NCBI GenBank assembly: GCA_900543755.1
Contig: UQSP01000031.1
Span: 1 to 25,048, forward strand
DNA from: an uncultured Eubacteriales bacterium
GTDB taxonomy: Bacteria; Bacillota; Clostridia; Christensenellales; Pumilibacteraceae
DNA: 25,048 bases
Reading direction: 5' to 3'
Positions 14,611 to 22,040 of this stretch are shown one piece after another (within the stretch, counting starts at the first letter, position 1; the number at the start of each line of letters is the position of its first letter). A program made the translations under genes and the position numbers. Under the pieces are notes generated by a model. It did not search any database. It saw nothing but the letters and a program-made list of their open reading frames with translations, and had not been told where the DNA came from.

Positions 14611-16846
14611 GCGGAGCATACGCCAAAAGCAACATAAGTTTGCCAAGCCCGGGAAAATCCACTTCCGCATACGCTTCTCCGCTTGTATCCAGCTTCACCA
14701 CGGTACCCTCGCCGAATTTTTTATGGCGGACTTTGGTGCCGGGCTTATAAAGCGCGGGGTCGACTTTGGGACGGGACTGACTTTGCGAAGAAGATTTGAC
14801 CGTTTGAGTTGCCGAGGGCAACGGAACTTCCTCTTTCGTATAGCCGTCGCCGTAAGAATAATAAGCGCGTTCTCCTCTGTAATACCCGTAATTTCCGTAT
14901 CCGCCGCCGTAACGATAACCGTTGTTTTCACGAACCGAATCCGCAAAACCTGCCTCTTTCAGAAACTCGGAAGGCAGGCAATCCTGTCTTTCCCCGAAGC
15001 GGAATCTCGAGCGTGCCATGGACAGAAAAAGGCGTTGTTTCGCCCTGGTCACGGCAACGTACATAAGCCTGCGCTCCTCTTCCGTTTCCGAAGAAGAATC
15101 GTTTTTACGCGACACGGGGAAAATCCCCTCTTCAAGCCCAACTACGAAAACCACGTTGAATTCAAGCCCTTTTGCCGAATGTACGGTGGCAAGATTTACG
15201 CAGTCGCCCGCTTCATCCATTTCGTCGAGATCGCTGTAAAGCGAAATCTGCTGAAGGTAGTCGGCAAGCCCCGCTCCGGGATTCGCTTCCTCGTACTGTT
15301 CTATGCCGTGCGCAAGCTCCCGTATATTATTCTTACGGGCTTCGTTTTCCTCGGTGTCTTCGGCGTAGTACTCTTTAAGCCCGACAAGTTTTATAATGTA
15401 GCAAACAAGGTCGAACAGCGAACAGCCCGAGTCGTAAGCGTTTTGCATGCACTGTAAAACGTTGGCAAAGGGCATTACTTTTTTTATTACGCCCGTGGGT
15501 AAATCTTCGTTTTTTTCTATGCCGTAAATTACGTCGTAAAGCGATTGTCCGCTTACAAGCGAATAATTTACAAGCTGGTTTACGGTTCCGTCGCCTATGC
15601 CGCGTTTAGGAAAGTTTATTACGCGCATTATCGCTTCGTTATCGTTGCGATTACCGAGAATTTTCAGATAAGAAATAAGGTCCTTTACTTCTTTTCGGTC
15701 GTAAAATTTGAAGCCGCCGTAAACTTTGTGCGGGATTCCGTACTGAATCAGCTTTTCCTCAAACGTGCGGGATAAAGAGTTAATGCGCATCAGCACTGCA
15801 AAATCGGAATATCTGCAGCCCGTACTCTTTTTTAAGGTAATAATGTTTTTTACGACAAAGTCCGCTTCCTCTCCGTCGGTGCGCGCCGCATAAAACTGAA
15901 CGTCCGCTCCGTCGGCGTTTTCCGTCCACAATTCCTTATCCATTCGGGTCGTGTTGTTCTTTATTATTTTGTTGGCAAGCGCGAGGATTTTTTTTGTGGA
16001 ACGGTAATTTTGTTCCAGTTTATAAACCTTGCAATTATAGTCGGTAGTGAAATCGAAAATGTTGGCAAAATTTGCGCCGCGCCACCCGTAAATGCTTTGG
16101 TCCTCGTCTCCTACGACGAATATGTTTCCGTGTTTCGCGCCCAGGATTTTAATCAGATTGTACTGTACCGTGTTGGTGTCCTGGAACTCGTCCACGTGTA
16201 TGTAACGGAACTTTTCCTGGAAATAATCCCGCGCTTCATCGTCATGCTTAAGCAAATATAATGCTTTGTTCAAAAGGTCGTCAAAATCCAGCGAGTTGCA
16301 TTTCTTAAGTTCTTTTTCGTATTCGTAATAAACTTTTGCTATTACGTCTATATATTCGCGCCAGGAATTGGCTTTTCGGTACTCGTCGGGGGAAAGTCCG
16401 TAAGTTTTTGCGTCGGAAATAGACGCAACGGTAAGCTTTGCAATGTCGTCCTCAACAGACATTTCTTTTAAAATGCGTTTTATGCAGTGTTCTTTTTCCT
16501 GCTCTCCGTAGATAGAAAAATTAGCCGAATATCCGCCGAGATTTTTTATAAACTTGCGCAAAATCCTTATGCAGAGTGCATGAAAGGTAAAAACCCAGAT
16601 GTCTTCCGCCTTATCGCCCAGCATGGAGGCAAGTCTTTGACGCATTTCGTTAGCCGCCTTGTTGGTAAAAGTAATCGCCAGTATATTATAGGGTTTAACT
16701 TCCAAATCCTCTATCAAATGAGCTATGCGGTGCGTAAGAAGTCTCGTTTTACCGCTTCCCGCGCCTGCAGTTACAAGCACTGCGCCTTCAGTATCCAATA
16801 CGGGTTTAATCTGTTCTTCGTTAAGTTTGCTTAAGTCCAGGCTCAT
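14594..16846 (-). CDS. pcrA: ATP-dependent DNA helicase PcrA (UvrD/Rep family)
   Basis: This 750-residue superfamily 1 helicase unwinds 3'-to-5' in repair and in clearing replication obstacles. Motifs in order are Walker A GAGSGKT (28-34), Walker B DEFQDT (219-224), GDEDQSIYGWRG (246-257), QNYRST, then TVHSAKGLEF and the EEERRLMYVAVTRAK box. A Tyr/Gly-rich linker precedes a C-terminal Tudor-like domain (KPGTKVRHKKFGEGTV) that contacts RNA polymerase in known PcrA. The start ATG has GAGGA 10 bases upstream. It is the first gene of pcrA-ligA and has its own strong promoter. Confidence 0.97.
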   Translation of the reverse strand: MSLDLSKLNEEQIKPVLDTEGAVLVTAGAGSGKTRLLTHRIAHLIEDLEVKPYNILAITFTNKAANEMRQRLASMLGDKAEDIWVFTFHALCIRILRKFIKNLGGYSANFSIYGEQEKEHCIKRILKEMSVEDDIAKLTVASISDAKTYGLSPDEYRKANSWREYIDVIAKVYYEYEKELKKCNSLDFDDLLNKALYLLKHDDEARDYFQEKFRYIHVDEFQDTNTVQYNLIKILGAKHGNIFVVGDEDQSIYGWRGANFANIFDFTTDYNCKVYKLEQNYRSTKKILALANKIIKNNTTRMDKELWTENADGADVQFYAARTDGEEADFVVKNIITLKKSTGCRYSDFAVLMRINSLSRTFEEKLIQYGIPHKVYGGFKFYDRKEVKDLISYLKILGNRNDNEAIMRVINFPKRGIGDGTVNQLVNYSLVSGQSLYDVIYGIEKNEDLPTGVIKKVMPFANVLQCMQNAYDSGCSLFDLVCYIIKLVGLKEYYAEDTEENEARKNNIRELAHGIEQYEEANPGAGLADYLQQISLYSDLDEMDEAGDCVNLATVHSAKGLEFNVVFVVGLEEGIFPVSRKNDSSSETEEERRLMYVAVTRAKQRLFLSMARSRFRFGERQDCLPSEFLKEAGFADSVRENNGYRYGGGYGNYGYYRGERAYYSYGDGYTKEEVPLPSATQTVKSSSQSQSRPKVDPALYKPGTKVRHKKFGEGTVVKLDTSGEAYAEVDFPGLGKLMLLLAYAPLEIVE

Positions 16847-16890
16847 AAGATAATCGTCCTCGAAAAGAAATTTTTCCCCGAATAAAACAA

Positions 16891-16921
16891 TTATGCGGAT
16901 TGAGAAAAAAAATCCGCATAA
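16891..16921 (-). other. Hairpin in the pcrA 5' leader
   Basis: An 11-bp perfect stem (16891-16901 with 16911-16921) encloses a 9-base loop. In the minus-strand transcript it begins within a few bases of the predicted pcrA transcription start and is followed by a moderately T-rich stretch (TTGTTTTATT). It could end read-through from the upstream gene, attenuate pcrA, or protect the mRNA 5' end. Confidence 0.6.
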
Positions 16922-16933
16922 ATCCGTTTTTTA

Positions 16934-16962
16934 ATTTTATCAAATTAGGTTGGCTTAGTCAA
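16934..16962 (-). promoter_or_regulatory. Promoter of pcrA
   Basis: On the minus strand, TTGACT (16962-16957), a 17-base spacer and TAAAAT (16939-16934) form a near-consensus sigma-A promoter. Transcription should start near 16927, leaving a leader of about 80 bases that holds the 16891-16921 hairpin. Confidence 0.8.
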
Positions 16963-17004
16963 GGCTTTTGCCTTATGTGAAACTTTTGACCTCATTCGCG
17001 TTAA

Positions 17005-17415
17005 TCAAACGCTTTTTCCGACGTGCTCCAGATAATATCTATGGCTTAATTCCCTGAATTTCTTTGACAGCTCGAGAATATATTTCTGTTTTCCGCACTC
17101 GTCGAGTTTCTGATATTTTTCCTTGTCGATAAGCTGGCCTATGGGACTGAGAGTATCCGAATCCTCATCGAGAATTCTGCACACTTTTTCGTAAAGCTGT
17201 TCCTCCTGTCTGTAACGCTGTTCGTCGGTGGCACACATGGCGTCGCGGCGAATTTTCTCACGCTGCAATTCGGAAATATTTCGTGTGCACATATCCGAAC
17301 TTTCTTCCATTTCGCGGCGTTCCCGTTCAAGCCGTTGCCAGTAACCCATCTTCAATCTTTGCTTTGCCAAAAGAGCTCTTTTCTTCAATTCGCTTAACGA
17401 TTTTTCGCTTCTCAA
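17005..17415 (-). CDS. Hypothetical protein, charged and helical
   Basis: I do not recognise this 136-residue protein. It is rich in Lys, Arg, Glu and Gln, with an almost proline-free N-terminal two thirds that should form long helices, possibly coiled coil (KKRALLAKQRLKMGYWQRL). No signal peptide or membrane segment is visible. Cysteines at 43, 60, 79 and 106 are not in CxxC pairs. The start is TTG at 17415, chosen because GGAGG lies 8 bases upstream. That well-formed Shine-Dalgarno site and neighbour-like codon use argue that it is real. A TATGAT element (17449-17454) could be its -10 box, but no good -35 box is seen. It lies alone between rpsU and pcrA. Confidence 0.75.
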   Translation of the reverse strand: MRSEKSLSELKKRALLAKQRLKMGYWQRLERERREMEESSDMCTRNISELQREKIRRDAMCATDEQRYRQEEQLYEKVCRILDEDSDTLSPIGQLIDKEKYQKLDECGKQKYILELSKKFRELSHRYYLEHVGKSV

Positions 17416-17651
17416 TTTCCCGTCCTCCAGAAAGTTTTAACGTTATAAATCATAGCACATTATTTTTTGTTTTGTACCCGTGTTTTCAAAATTCGACATA
17501 AAAACTCAAAAGTTTCGGAATATATCGGTAGTTTTTCCTGACTATTCGAATTTTTTATTTAATACCGACCGAAAAAAAACAAGTTGTCCTGAGTTGTTGT
17601 GTTTTAATACATAAAAATTTTTTCTTATTGAAAAAAATCTGCAAAAAACCC

Positions 17652-17680
17652 TTGACAAGCCTGCGCGAATAATGTAATAT
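17652..17680 (+). promoter_or_regulatory. Orphan plus-strand promoter
   Basis: A perfect TTGACA (17652-17657), a 17-base spacer and TAATAT (17675-17680) form a strong sigma-A promoter. Transcription should start near 17687. No plus-strand gene lies downstream; an intrinsic terminator begins about 26 bases later. Confidence 0.8.
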
Positions 17681-17686
17681 TAGGTC

Positions 17687-17744
17687 GTACAAAAGAAAAA
17701 CAAAAGACATCGGGCGGTACGCTTAACGGCGTTCCGCCTTTTTT
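17687..17744 (+). ncRNA. Candidate small RNA of about 58 nt
   Basis: The transcript expected from the 17652-17680 promoter would have an A-rich, largely unpaired 5' part of about 25 bases and then the terminator hairpin. It contains no ATG-led frame. It does not match any RNA family I recognise. It could be a small regulatory RNA or the attenuated remains of a leader whose gene has been lost. The 5' end is inferred from the -10 box and the 3' end from the T run. Confidence 0.5.
17713..17744 (+). terminator. Intrinsic terminator behind the orphan promoter
   Basis: GGCGG (17713-17717) pairs with CCGCC (17734-17738) and ACGC (17719-17722) with GCGT (17729-17732), with one T-T mismatch between them and a 6-base loop. 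Six T residues follow (17739-17744). No T run follows on the other strand, so it acts only on plus-strand transcripts. Confidence 0.88.
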
Positions 17745-17913
17745 ACTTATAAAGAGTTGTAAACGATAAGCAAATATAAATTTTGGTGTGAAACGGCAAA
17801 AAATAAGTAAATTTTTCTGTTAATCAAAAACCGATGATACACATAAACAAATAAACAAAAGCCATAAATTCATGTTTTGTTTTAAATTTACAAAAGCGTA
17901 AACAGAAAAACGC

Positions 17914-17947
17914 AAAAAAAAGTCCCTTCCCGTAATCGGGAAAGGAC
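17914..17947 (-). terminator. Intrinsic terminator of rpsU
   Basis: An 11-bp stem (17922-17932 with 17937-17947, one wobble pair) with a 4-base loop is followed on the minus strand by eight T residues (17921-17914). It lies 23 bases past the rpsU stop codon. Confidence 0.93.
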
Positions 17948-17970
17948 ACATTCGCCTTATAAAAACAAGG

Positions 17971-18147
17971 TCAGTTTTTAATACGCTTTCTGGCGGCTTC
18001 GGCTTTTTTCTTTCTGCGGACAGAGGGTTTCTCGTAATGCTCTTTACGTCTTAAATCGCCCATTATGTTGTCTTTCTGGCATTTTCTCTTAAAACGCTTG
18101 AGAGCGCTGTCCAAAGACTCGTTTTCGCCGACTTTGATTGCAGACAT
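17971..18147 (-). CDS. rpsU: 30S ribosomal protein S21
   Basis: This 58-residue basic protein is S21 of the small ribosomal subunit. It has the family core VGENESLDSALKRFKRKC and the conserved REHYEKPS-type block (here KEHYEKPSVRRKKK), then a Lys/Arg-rich tail. The ATG at 18147 gives the normal start MSAIKVGENE and has AGGTGG 7 bases or so upstream; the in-frame GTG two codons earlier does not. It has its own promoter and terminator and so is transcribed alone, although in many Firmicutes it follows the same dnaK-prmA-rsmE-mtaB block. Confidence 0.97.
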   Translation of the reverse strand: MSAIKVGENESLDSALKRFKRKCQKDNIMGDLRRKEHYEKPSVRRKKKAEAARKRIKN

Positions 18148-18192
18148 GTTCACACCACCTTTGTTCTTGACCGAACCTTAATTAGCCTTAAC

Positions 18193-18221
18193 ATTATATA
18201 AAAGCAAACAAAATTTGTCAA
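18193..18221 (-). promoter_or_regulatory. Consensus promoter of rpsU
   Basis: On the minus strand TTGACA (18221-18216), a 17-base spacer and TATAAT (18198-18193) match the sigma-A consensus at all twelve positions. Transcription should start near 18186 with a leader of about 40 bases. This is the strongest promoter in the window, fitting a ribosomal protein gene. Confidence 0.92.
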
Positions 18222-18278
18222 ACGTTTTCACTTTACTTTAAAGTATTTTTTACAATTGCGAAAAATTAAATTAATGTT

Positions 18279-18314
18279 TGAAACAGAAATAAAAGTAAAA
18301 AAATTTCTGTTTCA
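18279..18314. repeat. 12-bp perfect inverted repeat between hit and rpsU
   Basis: TGAAACAGAAAT (18279-18290) and its exact complement (18303-18314) flank a 12-base A-rich loop. In the minus-strand transcript the stem is AU-rich and followed by a T-rich stretch without a clean U run. It may be a weak terminator for prmA-rsmE-mtaB-hit or a protein-binding palindrome upstream of the rpsU promoter. Confidence 0.6.
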
Positions 18315-18389
18315 GCGCAAAAACTCTGCGACGCGCATTAACGCACCGTAAAAAAAACAAAATAAAAAACCTATTGTTTTAACGAAAAT

Positions 18390-18737
18390 TTATTTTTTAA
18401 GGTCGGGAAAATCCATCGGCTGTCCGCCCAAAACGTGGACGTGCAGATGGAATACGGTCTGCCCCGCGTCGTCGCCTTGATTGATTACAAGACGGTAACC
18501 GCTTTCCAACCCGAGCGACGGTGCAATTTCGGAAAGCTTTTTCAAGCACGCCGCCAAATCCGCGGCGTCGCTTTCTGTCATTTCGCTTAAAAGCTTATAA
18601 TGTTTTTTCGGAATCATGAGGTAATGCAGTTTGGCTTTGGGGTCGATATCGGCGATTATAAACATTTTATCGTCCTCGTAAAATTTTTTCGAGGGAATTT
18701 CGCCTTTGTTAATCTTACAGAAAATACAATCGTTCAT
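18390..18737 (-). CDS. HIT family nucleotide hydrolase (HinT-like)
   Basis: This 115-residue protein is a histidine-triad hydrolase of the HinT/PKCI type, which cleaves purine nucleoside phosphoramidates and related AMP conjugates. The triad HLHVHV has His97, His99 and His101, with His99 the expected nucleophile. Cys4, Cys7, His46 (PKKH) and His97 form the zinc site seen in many bacterial members. The C-terminal HVLGGQPM is typical of HinT. The ATG overlaps the mtaB stop codon by 4 bases, and AAGGAG lies 7 or so bases upstream. The physiological substrate is not known. Confidence 0.95.
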   Translation of the reverse strand: MNDCIFCKINKGEIPSKKFYEDDKMFIIADIDPKAKLHYLMIPKKHYKLLSEMTESDAADLAACLKKLSEIAPSLGLESGYRLVINQGDDAGQTVFHLHVHVLGGQPMDFPDLKK

Positions 18738-19978
18738 ATTTTTTCTCCTTTTATTCCGTCACGGAAAATTTCCGTCATTTTAAGTTTTACTATTTCTCCC
18801 GGTTTTTCATGAGAATAGACTTTTATGTAATCGGAAGAAAAACCGCAGGAATACTCTTCCGTTTCTTCTTCGACATAAACCTCTTTGATTTTTCCCAATT
18901 GAGAAGTCAAAAAACGCGCATGCAAATCATCCGCAACGTCGCGTAAAATTTTGGCACGGGAAAGCGCAACGGCTTTATCCACTTGCGGCAAAGAGGCTGC
19001 AACTGTACCGGGCCGAACGCTGTACGGGAACACGTGCATCTGCGAAAAGCCCGCCCTTTGAGATGTAGATACGGTATCGGCAAAATCTTCTTCCGTTTCG
19101 GTAGGAAAGCCCACTATGACGTCCGTGGTAATGCCTGCGTCGGGAAAATACTTCCTTATCAAATCGCACTTTTCAATAAAAATCGAAGACGTGTATTTAC
19201 GGTTCATTTTTTTCAGAATTCTGTCACTGCCGCTTTGCATCGAAAGATGGAAGGAATCGCACCACCCGCCCTTAACCATAAGGGAAAGAAGCCGTTCGTC
19301 AATGACGTTGCACTCCAAAGACCCGAACCTTTTTCTCACCGGAATATCGTTTAGCGCTTCCACAAGGTCGCATAAAGAAAGCGAAATATCTTTTCCGTAA
19401 GCCGATACGTTAATTCCCGTAACGACAATCTCAAGCGTTTTTTCCGCCATGGATTTTGCTTCTTTAACTATGCTTTCAAGCTTTCGCGATCTGCTTCTTC
19501 CGCGCAGATACGGCACAATGCAATATGAGCAGAAATTATTGCAGCCGTCCTGCACTTTTATAAATCCGCGAGTCTTCGTAAGTTCTCCGTAAAGGTCGTC
19601 TTCATACTCTGAAGGCGGATTTTTTACGATATTTCCCTGTACTATGTCTGACATAATACTATCGATTATCGACATTTTACCGCTTGTTCCGCTGATTAAT
19701 CGCACATTTGGCTTATTTTCATAAGGTTTGGGATTGTTTTGACTGCTGCAGCCGCAAATAACTACTTTAGCATCGGGATTAAGCTTTAGTACTCTTGCAA
19801 CCGCTTGACGCGACTTTTTATCCGCCTCCGCCGTGACCGAACAAGTGTTCAGAATATAACAATCCGCTTTTTCAAGCGCGTCCGTAGCCTCGAATCCGCG
19901 GTTTTCAAGTTCCTTAATGACAGAACGTCCTTCGTACTGATTTACTTTGCATCCAAGCGAAAATACAACGAATTTCAT
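18734..19978 (-). CDS. mtaB: tRNA t6A37 methylthiotransferase MtaB
   Basis: This 414-residue radical SAM enzyme adds a methylthio group to t6A at tRNA position 37 (ms2t6A). The N-terminal UPF0004 domain carries cluster ligands Cys10, Cys46 and Cys77. The radical SAM motif is Cys146-x3-Cys150-x2-Cys153 (CNNFCSYC). A C-terminal TRAM-like domain is present (about 350-414). The start SLGCKVNQYE indicates the MtaB (YqeV) branch rather than MiaB. The frame opens to 20035, but the ATG at 19978 has GGAGG 8 bases upstream and overlaps the rsmE stop by 4 bases. Confidence 0.95.
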   Translation of the reverse strand: MKFVVFSLGCKVNQYEGRSVIKELENRGFEATDALEKADCYILNTCSVTAEADKKSRQAVARVLKLNPDAKVVICGCSSQNNPKPYENKPNVRLISGTSGKMSIIDSIMSDIVQGNIVKNPPSEYEDDLYGELTKTRGFIKVQDGCNNFCSYCIVPYLRGRSRSRKLESIVKEAKSMAEKTLEIVVTGINVSAYGKDISLSLCDLVEALNDIPVRKRFGSLECNVIDERLLSLMVKGGWCDSFHLSMQSGSDRILKKMNRKYTSSIFIEKCDLIRKYFPDAGITTDVIVGFPTETEEDFADTVSTSQRAGFSQMHVFPYSVRPGTVAASLPQVDKAVALSRAKILRDVADDLHARFLTSQLGKIKEVYVEEETEEYSCGFSSDYIKVYSHEKPGEIVKLKMTEIFRDGIKGEKI

Positions 19979-20700
19979 TTTTTGCGCCTCCACTCCCCAA
20001 GCGAATACATAAGCACCGAAACAACGGCAACGCAAGCGGTGTCCGCCCTTAAAATACGCTCCCCGAGAGTGATGCTTAAACCCGCCGCTTCACGCAATTT
20101 TTCAGCTTCACTTTTTGAAAAGCCTCCCTCCGAGCCAATCACTACGGCAATTTTGCCTAAAGAAGATTTCTTGCTTATTTCGTCAAAGGTGGCGTTTTCT
20201 TCCTGCTCATAGGGAAAAACCACGGTATCGAAAGATGCGAGCAAATCAAACAAATCATTAAACGAGACCACATTCTGTACAGGCGGAACAAAACCCCTTC
20301 CGCACTGTTTTGACGCTTCCAACGCTATACGGTTAAGTCGATCGGTTCTGATATTATCGCGTGAAACAGAGGAAAATTCGGAAACGAAAGGCACAAAATT
20401 TCTGACTCCGAGTTCGGTACACTTCTGGACTATATAATCGTTTTTATCGCCCTTAAGCGCGCCGAAAAACAAGGTTACGTCGGAGTCAGGCTCCGAAACG
20501 CTCCTCGCTTTGCCCACCACTTCGGCAACCGTTTCCGTTTTGCTTATGCTGACAATTACAGCGGTATAATCGATACCCTGCGAACAAACGGTAATTTCAT
20601 CGCCCTTTTTCATTCGGAGAGAATACGCAATATGCTTATGCTCCTCGCCCGAAATAATTATTTTATGGTTATCTATTTTATCTATAAAAAGTTTTCTCAT
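19975..20700 (-). CDS. rsmE: 16S rRNA (uracil-1498-N3)-methyltransferase
   Basis: This 241-residue SPOUT-class enzyme makes m3U1498 in 16S rRNA. It has the N-terminal PUA-like domain (about 1-70) and the knotted SAM-binding domain with EASKQCGR (128-135), VIGSEGGFS (187-195) and LGERILRADTA (212-222). All key motifs are intact and length is normal. It starts 4 bases after the prmA stop with only a weak ribosome site, which suggests coupling to prmA. Adjacent prmA-rsmE-mtaB is a conserved Firmicutes order. Confidence 0.97.
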   Translation of the reverse strand: MRKLFIDKIDNHKIIISGEEHKHIAYSLRMKKGDEITVCSQGIDYTAVIVSISKTETVAEVVGKARSVSEPDSDVTLFFGALKGDKNDYIVQKCTELGVRNFVPFVSEFSSVSRDNIRTDRLNRIALEASKQCGRGFVPPVQNVVSFNDLFDLLASFDTVVFPYEQEENATFDEISKKSSLGKIAVVIGSEGGFSKSEAEKLREAAGLSITLGERILRADTACVAVVSVLMYSLGEWRRKK

Positions 20701-20704
20701 TTCT

Positions 20705-21631
20705 TTATGCCTGTTTTGTCTTTTTGGTCAAAAGCATTGCGGTCCACTCTCCGCGACAAAGAATTTCAACCGTGTCGAAAGCGTCCGAATAAGCAGACTT
20801 AACCTCTTCCGCGCGCGCGTTTATAATGCCGCTTATTACGGCTTTACCGCCGTCTTTCAAGCTGTATTCAAGCTGCTCTTTTAATCTTACGAGAACATCT
20901 GCGGTAATGTTTGCAATAACCGCGTCATATCGGGTTTCGCCCGTATCGAGGTCACCGCAAACGGTTGCGCAAATTTTGCCGACGTTATTAAGATTTACGT
21001 TTTCACGGCTTGCCTGCACGGCCTGAGGATCTATGTCCGACAAAACGACTTTCTCCGCGCCGAGTTTTGCCGCCGCTATGCCCAATATTCCGCTTCCGCA
21101 GCCCATATCCAGCACGGTTTTACCGCGCAAATCTATTTTTTGCATAAGCAAAACGCACATGGAGGTAGTTTCATGATTGCCGGTACCGAAAGCCATACCG
21201 GGCTCTATATAAACCGGAATTCCTTTTTCGGGAGCCTTAAGCCACGCGGGAACAATGACTATGTCGCCCAATTCGATTGGCGAATAATACTTGCGCCACT
21301 CGTTTTCCCAATCGGCTGAATTTATTTTCGTAACGGAGACTTCAAGACTGCCGGTGGGAAAAACGCAGTTCTTTTTAAGCTCCTCAAGAGCAGTATAAAG
21401 CTTTTTAACGTCAAAATTCACGTCAAAATAGCCGTTGACAAGCGCTTTACCGTCGCCCTTATTCAGCAAACTTTCGTCCACGTAATCCCATGACAATTTC
21501 TTAGCAACCAGTTCTTTTATGTCGGCGTCGTCCTTAACCGATACTCCGTCGCTACCCGCCTCATAAAGAATCATTGCGACCAACTCGGAACATTCGCTTG
21601 TAGTTGAAACAGAAACCTGCAGCCATTCCAT
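20705..21631 (-). CDS. prmA: Ribosomal protein L11 methyltransferase
   Basis: This 308-residue enzyme trimethylates ribosomal protein L11 with SAM. The N-terminal substrate-recognition domain spans about 1-100. The Rossmann methyltransferase domain carries EPGMAFGTGNHETT (143-156), DMGCGSGILGIAAAKLGA (175-192), SDID (198-201) and the catalytic-loop NIT (241-243). Full length. GGAG lies about 10 bases before the ATG, and a consensus promoter lies just upstream, making it the first gene of prmA-rsmE-mtaB-hit. Confidence 0.97.
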   Translation of the reverse strand: MEWLQVSVSTTSECSELVAMILYEAGSDGVSVKDDADIKELVAKKLSWDYVDESLLNKGDGKALVNGYFDVNFDVKKLYTALEELKKNCVFPTGSLEVSVTKINSADWENEWRKYYSPIELGDIVIVPAWLKAPEKGIPVYIEPGMAFGTGNHETTSMCVLLMQKIDLRGKTVLDMGCGSGILGIAAAKLGAEKVVLSDIDPQAVQASRENVNLNNVGKICATVCGDLDTGETRYDAVIANITADVLVRLKEQLEYSLKDGGKAVISGIINARAEEVKSAYSDAFDTVEILCRGEWTAMLLTKKTKQA

Positions 21632-21663
21632 AATAATTTTTCTCCGTATGTTTTATAGAAATC

Positions 21664-21692
21664 ATTATAATATTTTTCCTTAAATAAGTCAA
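21664..21692 (-). promoter_or_regulatory. Promoter of prmA-rsmE-mtaB-hit
   Basis: On the minus strand TTGACT (21692-21687), a 17-base spacer and a perfect TATAAT (21669-21664) form a near-consensus sigma-A promoter. Transcription should start near 21657, leaving a leader of about 25 bases that contains the prmA ribosome site. It separates this block from dnaK-dnaJ. Confidence 0.88.
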
Positions 21693-21987
21693 TCGTTGAC
21701 GCATGGACGTACTTGACGAGCAGGTAGTTATCTGTTGTTAATTTGAAGACTTATGGGGTTCTGCTTTTAAATACAATAAAACGAATGCGAACAAAGCGGA
21801 TAAAAACTTGTAAGAATAATTGATAATTATACCGACGGATTTACCGACGGAAAATTTTATTGTCTGTTTCTTACTTCGCACACACTTTTTGCCTATGATT
21901 TTACGCCGACTAACCATAATGCAAGCAAAAAAAACCGACTGCCGCAAAAACAAAAAGCTTATAATCGGCGTCAAGTAAAATTCACCT

Positions 21988-22023
21988 AAAAAAAAAGGCC
22001 GCACGACTTTTATTCATGCGACC
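21988..22023 (-). terminator. Terminator of dnaK-dnaJ
   Basis: A 10-bp stem (21997-22006 with 22014-22023, wobbles included) with a 7-base loop is followed on the minus strand by nine T residues (21996-21988). A T run at 22025-22030 means it could also work on the plus strand. It begins 17 bases after the dnaJ stop. Confidence 0.92.
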
Positions 22024-22040
22024 GTTTTTTAATTGACTTT

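Larger units (their letters stand above)
17416..17970. other. 555-base AT-rich intergenic region
   Basis: No convincing protein gene is seen on either strand. The plus strand carries a strong promoter (17652-17680) and an intrinsic terminator (17713-17744). The minus strand carries the rpsU terminator (17914-17947) and, near 17449-17454, a possible -10 box for the hypothetical gene. The rest is A/T-rich without recognised motifs. Confidence 0.7.
21632..22040. other. Intergenic region between dnaJ and prmA, 409 bases
   Basis: It holds the dnaJ terminator (21988-22023) and the prmA promoter (21664-21692). Between them is AT-rich sequence with a short direct repeat, taccgacgga at 21830-21839 and 21842-21851. 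A minus-strand frame (stop at 21738) could encode about 78 residues with two hydrophobic stretches from a TTG near 21979, but it starts right behind the terminator, and I see no promoter or family match. Confidence 0.6.

Noticed and set aside
16961..16974. Small hairpin AAGGC-TTTT-GCCTT past the hypothetical gene
   Set aside because: Five base pairs and no T run, and it overlaps the -35 box of pcrA, so I did not call it a terminator.
17820..17873. 17-residue hydrophobic minus-strand peptide (MNLWLLFICLCVSSVFD)
   Set aside because: No ribosome site or nearby promoter, and the AT-rich gap makes such frames likely by chance.
19979..20035. Upstream extension of mtaB
   Set aside because: It overlaps rsmE and adds 19 residues before the conserved start MKFVVFSLGCKVNQYE; GGAGG supports 19978.
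21830..21851. Two copies of taccgacgga at a 12-base period as a possible repeat array
   Set aside because: Only two copies and no further units; too little for an iteron or CRISPR call.
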